NCBI GenBank assembly: GCA_946807835.1
Contig: OX327702.1
Location: 8,246,001-8,310,000, forward strand
Direction of reading: 5' to 3'
DNA from: Ailanthus altissimus
Taxonomy: Eukaryota > Streptophyta > Magnoliopsida > Sapindales > Simaroubaceae
Length of the DNA: 64,000 nucleotides
The notes beneath the pieces were generated by a model that searched no databases, had not been told where the DNA came from, and worked only from the letters and a program-made list of their open reading frames with translations. Every line of letters starts with the position of its first letter. Position 1 is the first letter of the stretch. This document shows, piece by piece, positions 24,570 through 36,829 of this stretch. The translations under genes and the position numbers were made by a program.

Positions 24570-24848
24570 CCTAGTGGTGACGTGGTAAAGGCTTAAACTT
24601 CGTTGACGTATACACCCATTGGTAGGCTCGATGATGATGGGGCCTCTGATAGTGATATTGAGTAGTTATGTGTATCTTTATACAAGTCCCATTCAATGGC
24701 TTGTCTGAACTGAGTTATAGAGGTCCATAAATCTAAACCCGTGCTTAGTTCGTTGAGGTAGCTTATTTTGATCTGAAATGCTCATAGAAGAAGTTGGCCT
24801 ACTAGCCCAATTAGACTTTTATGAGTGGATCACCTAATTTTTCCCTAA
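24570..24848 (+). repeat. Second copy of the 17173-17470 dispersed repeat
   Basis: From ggtgacgtggtaaaggcttaaactt to gagtggatcacctaatttttccct, this segment follows 17173-17470 block by block (gatgatg; cctctga-agtg-tattgagt; cttatttt..ct-ctcata-a-gaagtt; agacttttatgagtg). There are many substitutions and small indels. It lies on the far side of the gag-only Gypsy relic. It could therefore be the other half of the element into which that relic inserted, or an independent copy. Confidence 0.7.
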
Positions 24849-26526
24849 CTATGTTATTCACCTTCAAACATTAATGTATTTATAAGCATTTGAACTCTCT
24901 TATCATAAATTATATAATGTTAAAATAATTGTTTATGATATGCATGTGTTAAGTATTTTAATAAAATTAATTTAAAAAGCATTCAATTGTTTTTATAAAA
25001 AAATAAGTACATATTTATACGACATATGTAATAATAATTAAAAAAATTAGTATAAATATAATATCAAATTTTAGAACCTTTATTTTCTAGTTGTAATAAT
25101 ATATATTTAAAATGAAATAATAATTCTTGTCTATTTTAACTACTTAAAACAATCACATTTATATTAAATAAATAATATATTTTACGATATATTATGTATT
25201 CCTATAATATGTACAGATCATTAATGTAGTTCATTGTTTTAAAGATAATTTATTTTAAAGGGATTAACTGAAAAGTCTCTCAAATAAGTGTTTTTAATGA
25301 CAAAATGAAACAAAAATAAAATAAAATAATAAATATTTAATTAATTTAATAATTATCACCAACAATGTTAATATTTCTAAGGGATTTTATCATGAATATC
25401 CTCGAGGTTTAGCCTAATTTTAATAATATCTTCAACTTTAAAAAATATATTGTAATGTCTAACTATTATTAATTAAAAAAAGAATAATATCGTCATTTTA
25501 ATATTATTTTGCTAAAACAACCTTTTATCCCGTGTCCAAACACTTTTATATGTGTTTAAATACTCTTATCTCTATATTTAAACAATTCTATCCTCGTATC
25601 TAAACAATCACTTACATTTTTATTTTTTTTAAATAATAATAAATAAAATAATAAAATAAACAAATAAACAAAAAATAAATATTGCTCGTGGCCGAAAGTA
25701 ATTGCTGGAGCAATGGTTGAAAATAGGCAATGCAACGATGAAATTTTTTTATTTTTTTTCTTTATTTTTTTTACTTTAATTTTAGTTTTTATACAATAAT
25801 TATATTATTAATTTAAAAAAACTAAAAAATAAAAAAGAGATTATTAATTTATTATTAAAAAGAAAAATTTTATTAGAAAATGCACTTCTCATTTGTTGTG
25901 CAAGAACTCAACAATCATTTCATTATTTTTTTGTTTAAAAGACAATTTAATCAATTTTATATAATTTTATCAAAATATTCTCTACCGATTGAGCCTATTT
26001 TTAAAGTTAAAAATATTGTTAAAAGTAAACCAAATCTAAAACATATTCATAATAATATCACTGTTTCTAATAAGCAAAAACATTAGGAGTCTTTATCCTC
26101 GACCGGTTATACCGAAAATAAGGGGTCAAAATGACCGATGTCAACCGGCTACACATTAACCTCTCCTTTTTTAGAATTATTTTTGCCTCTTCACGGTAAA
26201 GTCAGATCTTTATATCTTTCTTTAGTATTTATCCACGCCAGTTAATAAAGAAAATAGATGATTGTTTTGTTTGATAGATCGGATACCCTATAAAAAGAAA
26301 AATCAGAGCTGTCAAACTGCCTCTAACAGCCCCCTAATCAATCTCATATTATCGTGATACCTGTCCACAGATGAGATGGCCCATTCCAGAATGCTAGCCC
26401 ATGCGAACAAAAACAGAACTCCAAATCATACTTAAAATGTTCTATCACAATTAAAACTACTTCAAACAAGACTGGGTAAAGAATCAAATAATGCATAAAA
26501 TACATTAAAAAAAATTATGATATTCC
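24849..26526. other. AT-rich intergenic DNA and 3' flank of the ORP gene
   Basis: No recognisable coding frame. The segment from about 26300 to 26526 is probably the 3' untranslated region of the minus-strand ORP gene. No polyadenylation signal could be assigned with confidence. The small frame at 25880-26086 is AT-rich and unlike any family I know. Confidence 0.5.
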
Positions 26527-29500
26527 TCATTCAGCAGCCAAATCTGCATACTGCCAGGGGTTGAATTCGATTGACTCAGGGTTGATCTCTTCATGGCTAT
26601 CAAAATTATCTAGAGTAGCCCGATATTCTGTATATTTGCCATTGTACTGGTACACTTCCAGGTCACCCCAAGGTGTAGGGGTGATTTCATCAGTAATGTC
26701 AAACCATTTTGGAGTAAACTGATGACCCTTAACCTCTCGGTTTCTCTTTTCAGTTCTTTGCTTCTCCTCCAATCTATATACCATCGACACAATTAACACA
26801 AGTTCCTCAATCGGATTTTAAAATGAAAAGGATTCTATAATAAATCATACAAAAAAGAAAGCAGTGAAGCTCTTTTTGTTCTCAATGACACACAGAGTGA
26901 GAGAGATACCTGGTCTTCTCAAAACCAGCTTTGGACATGTCACCTTTCTCCAGTGCATATCTATCAGGACGTAAACGGGAATCTGACGCCAATAACTTCT
27001 TAGGAGCAGTGTCAAAGCTGTTTAACTTGCGAGTAAAATATGTGTGCTGGTATTTGTCATTTTTAGGAGCATCAGCCACTCTCCAAATCTGAAGAAGAAA
27101 AAACAGTACACTTCAAATTAGTTTTATTAAGGATATAAAGAAGTTTTGATGATTTGACATTATGACTTGGCTAAAGAAGGTGCAAACAACCAAAGAAACT
27201 TCAAATAACCAAGCTAACCTCCTTTAATTCAGTGCCCGGAAGTGGCTCCCCCTCTGAGTCACAGGGTTGATAACTCATTGCTTCATTCCATTTCCCAGTC
27301 ATCAATATCTTGGGTTCCTCCGCGGCATTATATACATATCCATCCACTTCATAGCGACCAGATCTGCAAAAGACATTTAAATCAAGTGTGAAAAACCAAA
27401 ACAAGACATCAATGACGATCCACCATAACTACATTCCTGGGAATAAATTATGGAAACAATCACAACTTGAGCTTCTATATAATTCCTTTCTTCCCATATG
27501 GGAACCCGCATGATCTAGCCATGTTTTTGAGACCTTACAAGATATGTATAACGAATAAAACTTGCTAATGCAAAAAATTGCATCCTGTTGATATTCATTA
27601 GAATCAGCAAGTATATGGAAAATATAGAATTATTAGCAGAGGAGCCCAAAATCATAAGGGAATAAGAAACAGTACCCAAACCATCCACATGGTTGAAAAT
27701 ATAACACAGCCTTGTCGCCTGTGGTTAAGTTTGTCATGATCATCTCCCCAGGAGAATCAATCCAAGTTCGTCCAAAAATTAAGTTGTGGACTTTCGTGGG
27801 AGGAGGCACCAAATCAAGAACCACTCCATCTCTTTTAAGGGTTACACGTGTTCTGCACAATTTATTTAACCCAACGGCTAATTATAGATGCAACATCTGA
27901 AGTTATACACATAGAAATACTGAGATAAGCAATTGTAGTCTGCAAGTTAGGGTCATGCAAAATCATGAATTTCATTGATTACAAACAGCATGAAAGGATC
28001 ACTGATTACAAACACCGTGAAAGGATTCTCACAACGTATAGAGAACCATATTTCAAATGACCAGGCTTGATTGGCATGTAATACTATGTTTAGTTCCTAG
28101 CTGTGGATGGAATGCACATAGAAGTCCTTTCTCTCTTGGGTTCTATCAGAGAGTACTGTCAAATAAGCAGAAGCAAAAACTAAACATGCCATGAGCTTAA
28201 AAAACTTCCAAATCTGACAACACTAATTCAAGTGTGGGTAAAATACCATACTAATAGATTTCCAAAAACAAGGGCAACCGAATTTCACTTTCTAAACACA
28301 GCAATGTTATGCTGAAACTCACAATTTAAACATTTTGAAACCAAAATCAAGTATTAAAAATTAGAGAAGAAAGAGGAACAGATTAATCACAAATATACTC
28401 AAGAATTGCAATACTGACATGTTGTAAGCATCTGAATGTTACCGTTAATCAACAAAAGGTACTTGGAATATCTTCTATAATCTCCAAGAATTAAGAACTA
28501 AAATAGAAAATAAAAACAAGTTCGCATTTGAGACCCCAACATTAGACAGATCAACATCAAGGACTTCATTGGGTTTTAATCAACAAAAGGTACTTGGAAT
28601 ATCTTCTATAATCTCCAAGAATTAAGAACTAAAATAGAAAATAAAAACAAGTTCGCATTTGAGACCCCAACTTTAGACAGATCAACATCAAGGACTTCAT
28701 TGGGTTTTAAAAGATGTTGTGAGATACTAGCCAAAGTATAGCCCTAGAGACTGGCAAATTATATTACCTTCCAACTGGATAAACATCGACTGAGTTCCCT
28801 AAAAATTTAGTTCTCAACTTCGAAGTCACATCATAAATGAAGTGCTCATTTTCGGCATGTCCAGCACTCATTGGAGGGTGATGACTAACCTGGAACAAAA
28901 ATATGAATGAGAGGGCCTCAAAAACTGGCTTTACTAAATGAATACTTGTTCTTTAAAACTTCAAAAAGGAACTCCACTAAATTCTAGGATATATTTGAGA
29001 AAAAAGAATAACTGTTCATTCCCATAAAAAATCATCAACAAAAAGAAAAGAATAACACTACACTTCTCAAATGATATCTCAATATTTTTTCCATCTCAAG
29101 TGATGTGTCTGGATTCTAGGATATATTTGAGAAAAAAGAATAATTGTTCATTCCCATCAAAAATCATCAACAAAAAGAAAAGAATAACACTATACTTCTC
29201 AAATGATATCTCAATATTTTTTCCATCTCAAGTGATGTGTCTGGATTCTAGGATATATTTGAGAAAAAAGAATAATTGTTCATTCCCATTAAAAATCATC
29301 AACAAAAAGAAAAGAATAACACTACACTTCTCAAATGATATCTCAATATTTTTTCCATCTCAAGTGACGTGTCATACATTCACTAACTGGTGACATAGTG
29401 GAAGGGGTTATTTTGAAAGCTATGAAAATTTACCATCCAATAGAAGCATGGACCATGAATTGGGATGGAAAAAATTGGAATACTATTGGAGAAGTATAGT

Positions 29501-30733
29501 ATTACTCAAAAAGAAAAACTGATTAGAGAATTATGTCCTATAAAACTCACTTGTTCAGCAATAAAAGTAACACCATCGTGATTAGCCATTTCAAAAGTTT
29601 CACCAAGAATTGGATTAAATGGTTTCCAGGCCCTCTGGTACGCAAAGTAGATTGATATAGCCCATGATGCTGCAACCAGCAACTGTGAGTCCCATGACTT
29701 GAAAAATGAACAAACAGACAGACAAACAGAGGGGATTGAAAATATTTCTTACAAGCATAAACTAATCTCATGTAAGGATCCTCGCACTCATCTGCCAGAT
29801 CTAGCAGGTGGGAGTACTCCATCAACTGCCCAAAACAACATACAGATAATCTGTAAGACTATCCAGGGCAGAAAAAGTATAAAATAAAAGAACTTAATCC
29901 CAATAAAGTTCAATTCAAGAAAAACACAAACCTCTGCCATTCTCTGCAGCACCGTTGATGGCTCAGAAATAAATACAGGAAGTGTAACCAAGGATTGGAC
30001 ATCAGAACCAATATACTTCTGCATCATCTTCCAGTAACCATCCCTTTCCTGGAACATAAAAAACATCAAGAATTGGACACGCAATTCCCTTAATGAAAAA
30101 TAAAATTTTCCCATACATCACTACAGAATCATTTTTTTTTATTCCTCACTACAGAATCATTTGAATTGTAGATTGTAAAGAAATCTACTATGTACCTCTT
30201 GCTTCCATCTTCCTCTTTTAGCTTCCTCTTCGGCATCCTCTGTGCCTCCTTCCGGATTAATAACTTCGAGCCCCTCATAACCTAATAAACTAAAAATATT
30301 GAACGAAAGAAGAGTCATTAGAATTTACAACTGCTCATTTTCAGCATGACTAATAGATACGCCGAACTAGGTTAAATAATCAATTCAAACTAATAAGTTA
30401 CAACAATAAACTATCAGCATCCTCCAAGTTCAGTAGAAGCGAACTATTTCCGTAACTATTATTATTACAATTACATAATAAATTACAAGATCAACAAACT
30501 ATTCATAGTAATTCAAGCCGAAGTGCCAAATCTATAGGCGAAAATTAACAGCAGAAGCAGTGAAAGTGAAGATCAAACAAATCAGCTGATTTATATCAAA
30601 TCGGATATCGAAATCTTTACCCGTTGACTGATTTCGACATGGAGGAGCCGAAAGTCGACAAACTGGAGGCTATTGAAGCGAAGAAACCGCCGCCGCTGCC
30701 ACCGGCTTGCTTTGATTCATCATTGGAAGCCAT
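26527..30733 (-). CDS. Oxysterol-binding-protein-related protein, ORP3-like, 10 exons, 461 aa
   Basis: ORP proteins bind sterols and phosphoinositides and move lipids between membranes. Coding exons (join, minus): 30621-30733, 30196-30289, 29932-30048, 29753-29825, 29551-29669, 28768-28889, 27676-27852, 27219-27363, 26910-27088 and 26527-26773. Every junction is GT-AG and the lengths sum to 1386 nt, an open frame of 461 codons plus TGA. The protein starts [20 protein letters not shown], has the OSBP signature EQVSHHPP at residues 171-178, [16 protein letters not shown] (about 257-272), a lysine/arginine-rich [12 protein letters not shown] segment (about 382-393), and ends WQYADLAAE. There is no PH domain, transmembrane segment or signal peptide, matching the short plant ORP3 class. 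The start is the first ATG, with family-typical sequence. No defects were seen. Introns 5 and 6 hold tandem duplications. It looks functional. Confidence 0.95.
28445..28706. repeat. 131-bp tandem duplication in ORP intron 6
   Basis: Copy 1 is 28445-28575 and copy 2 is 28576-28706. By eye they differ at a single base (caacattag versus caactttag near 28541/28672). The near identity implies a recent duplication. It lies wholly inside the intron between the exons at 27676-27852 and 28768-28889. Confidence 0.95.
28981..29376. repeat. Three 132-bp tandem repeats in ORP intron 5
   Basis: Units start attctaggatatatttgaga at 28981, 29113 and 29245 and end with a ccatctcaagtga-gtgtc block. They differ at only a few bases. 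The array sits in the 661-bp intron 28890-29550 and creates a repetitive spurious plus-strand frame (29100-29393) that is not a gene. Confidence 0.95.
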
Positions 30734-32607
30734 CTCTTGATTAACAAATCGAGGTGCAAATCCTTACAGCTATTGAATTAAAGAAGCAGACGAGCGAGAG
30801 ATGTTTTATTGGAGATTTTTTATTTGAGCTTTTTTATTTTATTTTCTCGAGAATATTTTTTTAATTATTTTATAGATGAAACAGCTTGGACTAGTAATTG
30901 TGCTCGCTTGTGCCTTGTTGGCGGTTCTTTGATTTTGAAGTCAAAAAGTAAAAACCATCGAAAGCGCGTGGCTTCTAGAACTACGTCACGCGTTCATTGG
31001 AGAGCGCGGGCTTCAGCTCTCGTTGTAAATATCTATCCGTTGCTGCTTCCTAGGAATTTGCCTAACCAGGCGGTCCCGACTCCGGCCCAAAGAGCAAGTG
31101 TACAACTTGTTCTGCCGGCTACACGCGGTCCCGTACGGTGTAATGCACCTTCGCCGCCTTCAAATGGATGACGTGGACGCGTCGCTTTGGGATTACTTTT
31201 TGGATGTGATCCATGCGATCCTAACCGTTCAAAATCTGTACTCTCTTTTTTTAGTATAAAATTTTGGGTTGTTAACATTAACGGTTATTTTAGTTTTAAT
31301 TATATTATTATTTTTTTATTTAATTAAAAAGATAAATATATATTTCAAATTTTGTTAAATAAATTATTAAAATACTATAAAAAAAAGAATTGTTTTTATC
31401 TTTTTAATTAAATAAAAGGATAATTGTATAATTAAAATTAAAATTATTATCTAAATATAATTTACGCCAACCGCAGGGGTGATGGTAGTAATATCCCATA
31501 AAAAATTTTGTGCGTTGGATTATGATTATGACTTGTGTGGGCTGTCCCACGTTTCATTTATTTTGTGAAGTGAATGATTTCACGTTATATTTCAAAACAA
31601 TAAAAACACGAGTGATTATCACAAAAATTACTAAAAATTATGTATAAATTATGTGGTATAAATTGATACGAAAATAAATAAAGTATGGTTACTATAAATG
31701 ATTATGCTTATTGATCATATGAATATTCATCAATGACCTCACATTGAATCAAATAAAATAAAAAGTTAAAGAGTTCTATTTAAGAATTTAGTAATACATA
31801 ATTGAATACTTTTTTTTTCCTTAAAAAAAGGTAATGTTCAAACCCTACAATAATTACATGGAGAAATTTTTTTTTCTATATATTATAGAGAGAAAGATTA
31901 GGCCTTTATGGATATAGATTAAAGTTTTATGTGCTAAAAATAATGGGTAAAATACTCTCAAGTCTTATTTTCGTTATTAGATTTTTTTTACTAAGATTTT
32001 TGAACTTTACTCTAAAAAAAAAAAAAATTTATTTAAAACTAGTCTCAACAAACTTTGAGTTGTAATATTAGTAAATATAATTATAACATAATATTTAAGA
32101 AAATTAACTGAAATAATAATTTAAAAAAAAATCTCAATCCCATGTGCTTATTAAGAAGGAGATGAAAGTTCTTGTATAAGAATTAAGAAGAGGATATAAG
32201 TTAGTGATGGGGCAAGTTTATAAGTTAGTGGGGCAGGGCACGGGGCTATAAACATATTTTGAGTTAAATATTGATAATTTATTTTAGTAAGAGCTAATTT
32301 TAGATTTATAGAGAATCTAAATGATATTTCACATGTTTATTTAAGATGAGACTTCACCTTATTTCTACTTGCCTCGAGCTCTCAACGGTATTGGATAAAG
32401 GTGAGCACAGTCCTGTTTGGTTCGATTTTTTTGATAAATAAAATCAAAATCAATTTTTTTAATGTGAAAAATTGAACCGATTTTTTTTAATTTTTTAAGT
32501 TTTTTTTTGGGAAAAATTGAATCGGACTGGTCAGTTTTTTTCTCAAAAAAATTGAACCAATTTTTTGTTAAAAAAAAGGAACCAAATTGAATGGAACCGG
32601 CCGGTTC
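30734..32607. other. ORP 5' flank and intergenic DNA
   Basis: The first about 100 bp hold the 5' leader and presumably the promoter of the minus-strand ORP gene. No convincing TATA box was assigned. A less AT-rich patch (30900-31210) has short unsupported frames on both strands. A MITE-like hairpin follows at 31290-31442. The segment 32400-32607 has repeated poly-T and ttgaacc/gaaccgg words just before the solo LTR. Confidence 0.5.
31290..31442. mobile_element. MITE-like or fold-back element
   Basis: The left arm (about 31290-31335, agttttaattatattatt..atttaattaaaaagata) is nearly the reverse complement of the right arm (about 31397-31442). About 60 bp separate them. Long terminal inverted repeats with a short AT-rich centre and no coding capacity fit a miniature inverted-repeat element. 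A target duplication is not clear in this AT-rich setting. Confidence 0.55.
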
Positions 32608-35350
32608 TGACAGAACTAGCCCCGAGACCCTCTACTGTAGGTCTCAGCGACTCTGCCAGGCACCTCGACGGAAGTTCCTCATAACATAACTAGGTAAGTT
32701 GAGAAATTTTCGCGAGGCGAACCCCTTTTTAGTTCTTGCTACTATTGAGAAAGTCTTGTAATATACATGAAAATGACATCTTAATTTTTTTTTAAAAACG
32801 GACAGAGTTTCCTCTGTTTTTCGGAAAATCCATATAAAACCTGCAAAGAAGTTTCACTTCTATTTCAAGCACTTCTCAATACTACCAATTCGGACCTCCG
32901 GTCCTTTCCAAATCAAATCCAACACAACTCAATAGTTTCATTTAAATCACAAAATGAGCATACTCATAAAAAGCAAAAACGATCATCGTAATATCGAAAT
33001 CTCTTCTTGTTGGTACAAAATATACATACAAATATACATGCCTACAACTAGTATGCGTAAAATAAATGGTGCTATTTAGCATATTTACATATACAAAAAT
33101 GATCTTCCGATTTGGCCCATTACTCGGTAATAGGAGAATCAGCAGTTTGCGTACGAGGCCTGCATCTGGAAAGGGGTTTAGAAAACATAAAAAACAAAAC
33201 GAGTGAGCTAAAGGAGCTCAGTGAGTACAATTAAGATTTTAAATAAAATAACATTATGCACATATAGCAAATTCTAAAGTACATGTATAAATCATGCTTC
33301 TGAAACTGATGTAAAGCTGTAAAATAGTTTCTAATATCATATGTCGATGAAATCTTGCAAAACGGGTTTTATCTACATCTTTAGAAAGCAATATCTAAAG
33401 TCTGTATAACATAATAACTGCCGTATGCATATAAACGCATAAATGCTATCGATAAATCAAAAACTAGTAAAGTCCTCGCTCGGCCATTTTCTTTCTAAAC
33501 TGTACTAATGGTAACCCTAAAGCTCTATACTCACGCGGCGACTCAACTAGTACAGCACACATGAGTAGGTCACGGGGCACCTCAACTAGCAACACCCACA
33601 GTGACATCTCACTGGTTATGCAGCAGAATCCTACATCGCATACATATAGCGAGACAATACCCCGTACACATAGAGCGACTTACATGACTCGACACCCCGA
33701 CTTTTCGGAGTTAGTGACATGCCCCCTATGACCAGCCCATGTGTACGGGATATACTGGCCGAGTCTAATACAATCACCATCACTATAATCTGAGAGTACC
33801 AATGGCCTTTAAAATGGATGCAAAAATTTTAAAACTGTTTCTCAACCCGAACATGTAAAAGCATGTCTATGTATATATATTGAGATCATAAATCATGTTT
33901 ATGCATCGAAAGCTCATAAAACATACATATTTATTAAGTGAAAACATAATAAATGAAAAGTAAAAGAAATGGCAGATTTTCACTCACAACTGTTCTGCGC
34001 TCAATTTTGCTCCCGTTACCGCTCTCGGTTATCTTCACCTACGCGCCATAAATGACATTTAGAACCAAATCGAATGCTAGAATCTCATTTAACTACTAAA
34101 TGCCCTAATCGGCACACAAAGCCCGGATGGATACTACTTTCCGATTTTTATTTACGGAGCCATTTAATCTAATCTAACTCACCATTCGGCGCCCTGAAAA
34201 TTATTGAATGCCTTATAACTTGGTTGGACATAATTGCCTTTCACCTTTCCAAAATGGACAATTATGTCCTATTTTCTTCATTTTTGGTTTTTCCATCAAC
34301 CATATACATTCAATTTACAATATGTACCATTTACACACAACAACTCAATCAAAACACCACTCAATCCCTAACTTCCCTAAAGTGGCAGAATTTCACCCTA
34401 GGTTTTAACACATTTCTTTTCTCAATTTCTTATTCTAATTATCACAAAATCAAGCCAATTTCATTCTAAAGCCCTAATTACAACTAATTGAAATCTCTAC
34501 ATCAAAATCACCAAAAAACCCTAATTCTTACCTTGCCAATTTCTTCAAATTGATGATTCCTTCAAGCTCCACACTAGAATTGAACTCAATCTAAACCAAT
34601 AATACACACAAGAATATCAATTAAAACATTATTGAAAGCTCACTTTTCAAACTCATAAAACAATGCTTTTCTTACCTCTTTTCCTTGAATTTCCACTAAT
34701 GGAGACTTCAATTGAGTTTAGGGATTGGTATGTAACCTTATTTTGGCTTGATTAAGCATGAAAAATCATGAAAAAAAAACTTGAAAGGTCACTGTAGCCC
34801 TTCAAGCTCTCTTTTGCTTTAAGTGTTTGCTTTTTGATCACTTGAAAATTCTACACACTTCCAACATATATATAGTGCTCACTCAATCGACCATTTTGCC
34901 CTTTAACTTACTTAAAATTACTAATTTGCCATTAGTTGAAAACTAATTATGTAATTAGTTCATTTGTAACTATCTAGTTAGAATAGTCCAAAGAACTAAC
35001 TAGAATTTTCAACTTGGCAATCCATGAGATTTCTTCTAATTGGTCAATTCTCTAATATATGGATTATGTTTCTCAACAAAGGCTTGTTCCATACATCAAC
35101 CTTAAATGAAAATTGATGTAGTAAAGTAGAATTTCCTTTTCCAAGCCAATAGAGAAAAATTCCAAAAATATTCTAGGGTCATCCGGCGCTCCGATCGAGT
35201 GTGAAATTACCAAATTAGGTCTAATATCTCTCACGCGCACTATAAAAAAAATATTTCTAATAGGGTTAAAATCGAGTAACCCTTCGGTGTCTTATTTGCT
35301 CTATACCGAAATCCAGGCGCCAATACTACTAATAGGAATTGGATATTACA
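32608..35350 (-). mobile_element. Solo LTR of a Gypsy (possibly chromovirus Tekay/Del-like) element
   Basis: Read minus, a 2743-bp segment starts TGTAATATCCAATTCC at 35350 and ends ..GGCTAGTTCTGTCA at 32608. Its flanks are GGTTC (32603-32607) and GGTTT (35351-35355), a one-mismatch 5-bp target duplication. A CTATATATATG TATA-like box lies near 34865 on the minus strand. No internal region is present. The TGTAATATCC start is common among plant chromoviral LTRs, but that sub-class is inferred. The two overlapping frames near 34208-34469 inside it are not genes. Confidence 0.75.
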
Positions 35351-36829
35351 GGTTTGGTTCGATTTTTCGAATCCCGATTTTTTTAGCCCACCCTCAATAT
35401 TGGGTTTGTCATTTTGCACACATAGGTAAGATTTAAACACCGAAAATCTTGTATCAATACAAAGAATTAATTAAATTAATTAATATTTATATTCAATATG
35501 TATTTCGAATAAAATTTTCTACAGTAATTGAAAAGTGATTGTAAATAGATTAAATATGGATAATACACATAGATATTAAATATCAATAGTAGGAGTAACT
35601 TGCAATCTGCTTTAGTGTGATGAAATTTTTTGAATAGAATATGGCTCCACCACTGTACAAGATTAACCCTCAAAATTTTCTCTTAAAAGAGTTTCCTTTT
35701 GTTTTCCTTTTTATTGTTTTCGCCCTAAAATCACTTTCACTTCTTTGTTCTCTTTCTCGTTCGGTCTTTTTCTTCCCCTCTCAAGCTCTCACTAACTAAA
35801 CTCAACTCAACTCAAACTCTCTACTATCTAATCTGTTTCAACTTTCGTACTGCAGTCAATATTTAATTAATTCTAATATGTCTCAACTTGTTGCCAGGTG
35901 CCAGCTCACCAGATTTCACATACCATAACCGATAATGAATTGAATCTTAGAATTTTCTTTTAATGATTATTGGCTTTTAGGATTACTTTAGCAATAGAAC
36001 TGAGTGGAGTTTTGCTAACAGTATCAGAATTAGATCTTGATAGTTTAACTGTGTTTCTTGCTCTCTGGAATTTTGTTAGTCACGAGTGAAAGGCTTTACA
36101 AAACTAGAACTTGTGAATTTGCTGTCTAGAATTTTGTTTGCAGAAAATCATGCTTTCTAATTTTTCCCATATTGAATTGAATGAAGAAAAAAATCTGGTT
36201 AAAATTCGAGTTCCAAGTCACCTGAATTCAACCAAAATTAAAACCCATACCTAATCCACACCCAAATTTTTTTGAATGCAACTCAAATTTTAGGAAGCCT
36301 TAAAACTTGGGTCCGAGAATGTGTTGAGCAACTCCTAAACCTAGATTTACCAACCCCAGACTCACAGTTCGTATAGCCAATGAAAAGAAACACCCTTACC
36401 CTTGTGCCTCTACCTAAAGTATTCATTGAATTTCAAAACATGTATGGAAGAAGCAACTATTTGCTTTTAAATGTAGATTTAAATGTCTTTTTCTAATTTA
36501 TTGTCAATTAATTTGAATAATTATTTTTGAGTATAAAAAAATGGCCCAAATAAGAATATATTATACATATATATTAATCTTATTAAGAATATAAAAAAAG
36601 AAGCGTTTATAAATTAATCAAATTCAAATGTTGTTGTGAATGTAGTTTCAATATGGATTTCAATATTTTGGCACTAGAAAAAATTTAGAAATAATAAATA
36701 AAATACATCTGCCTTTAACAATTACTTAGGTGAAGACCCCTATGGTCAAAATGATCAACCAATAGGGACAATCAGCAACCACCGAGTCTTTGTTCAACTT
36801 AGGTGAAATACATTGATAATTTAAAAAGG
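35351..36829. other. Intergenic DNA, no gene seen
   Basis: No recognised frame. A CT-rich stretch (35690-35830) with repeated ctcaa words resembles a plant 5' leader, but no plausible coding sequence follows. It may be the degraded start of the Tat-like element whose gag end appears from 36830. Confidence 0.4.

Noticed and set aside
29100..29393. 97-codon plus-strand frame with a repeated peptide
   Set aside because: The repetition is just the 132-bp intronic tandem repeat read in frame, on the strand opposite the ORP gene.
30809..31278. Overlapping frames of 120 codons (plus) and 81 codons (minus)
   Set aside because: They are opposite-strand shadows of each other in a patch that is less AT-rich, with no recognisable domain or splice context.
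34208..34469. Two overlapping plus-strand frames
   Set aside because: They lie inside a minus-oriented solo LTR and are low-complexity hydrophobic translations.
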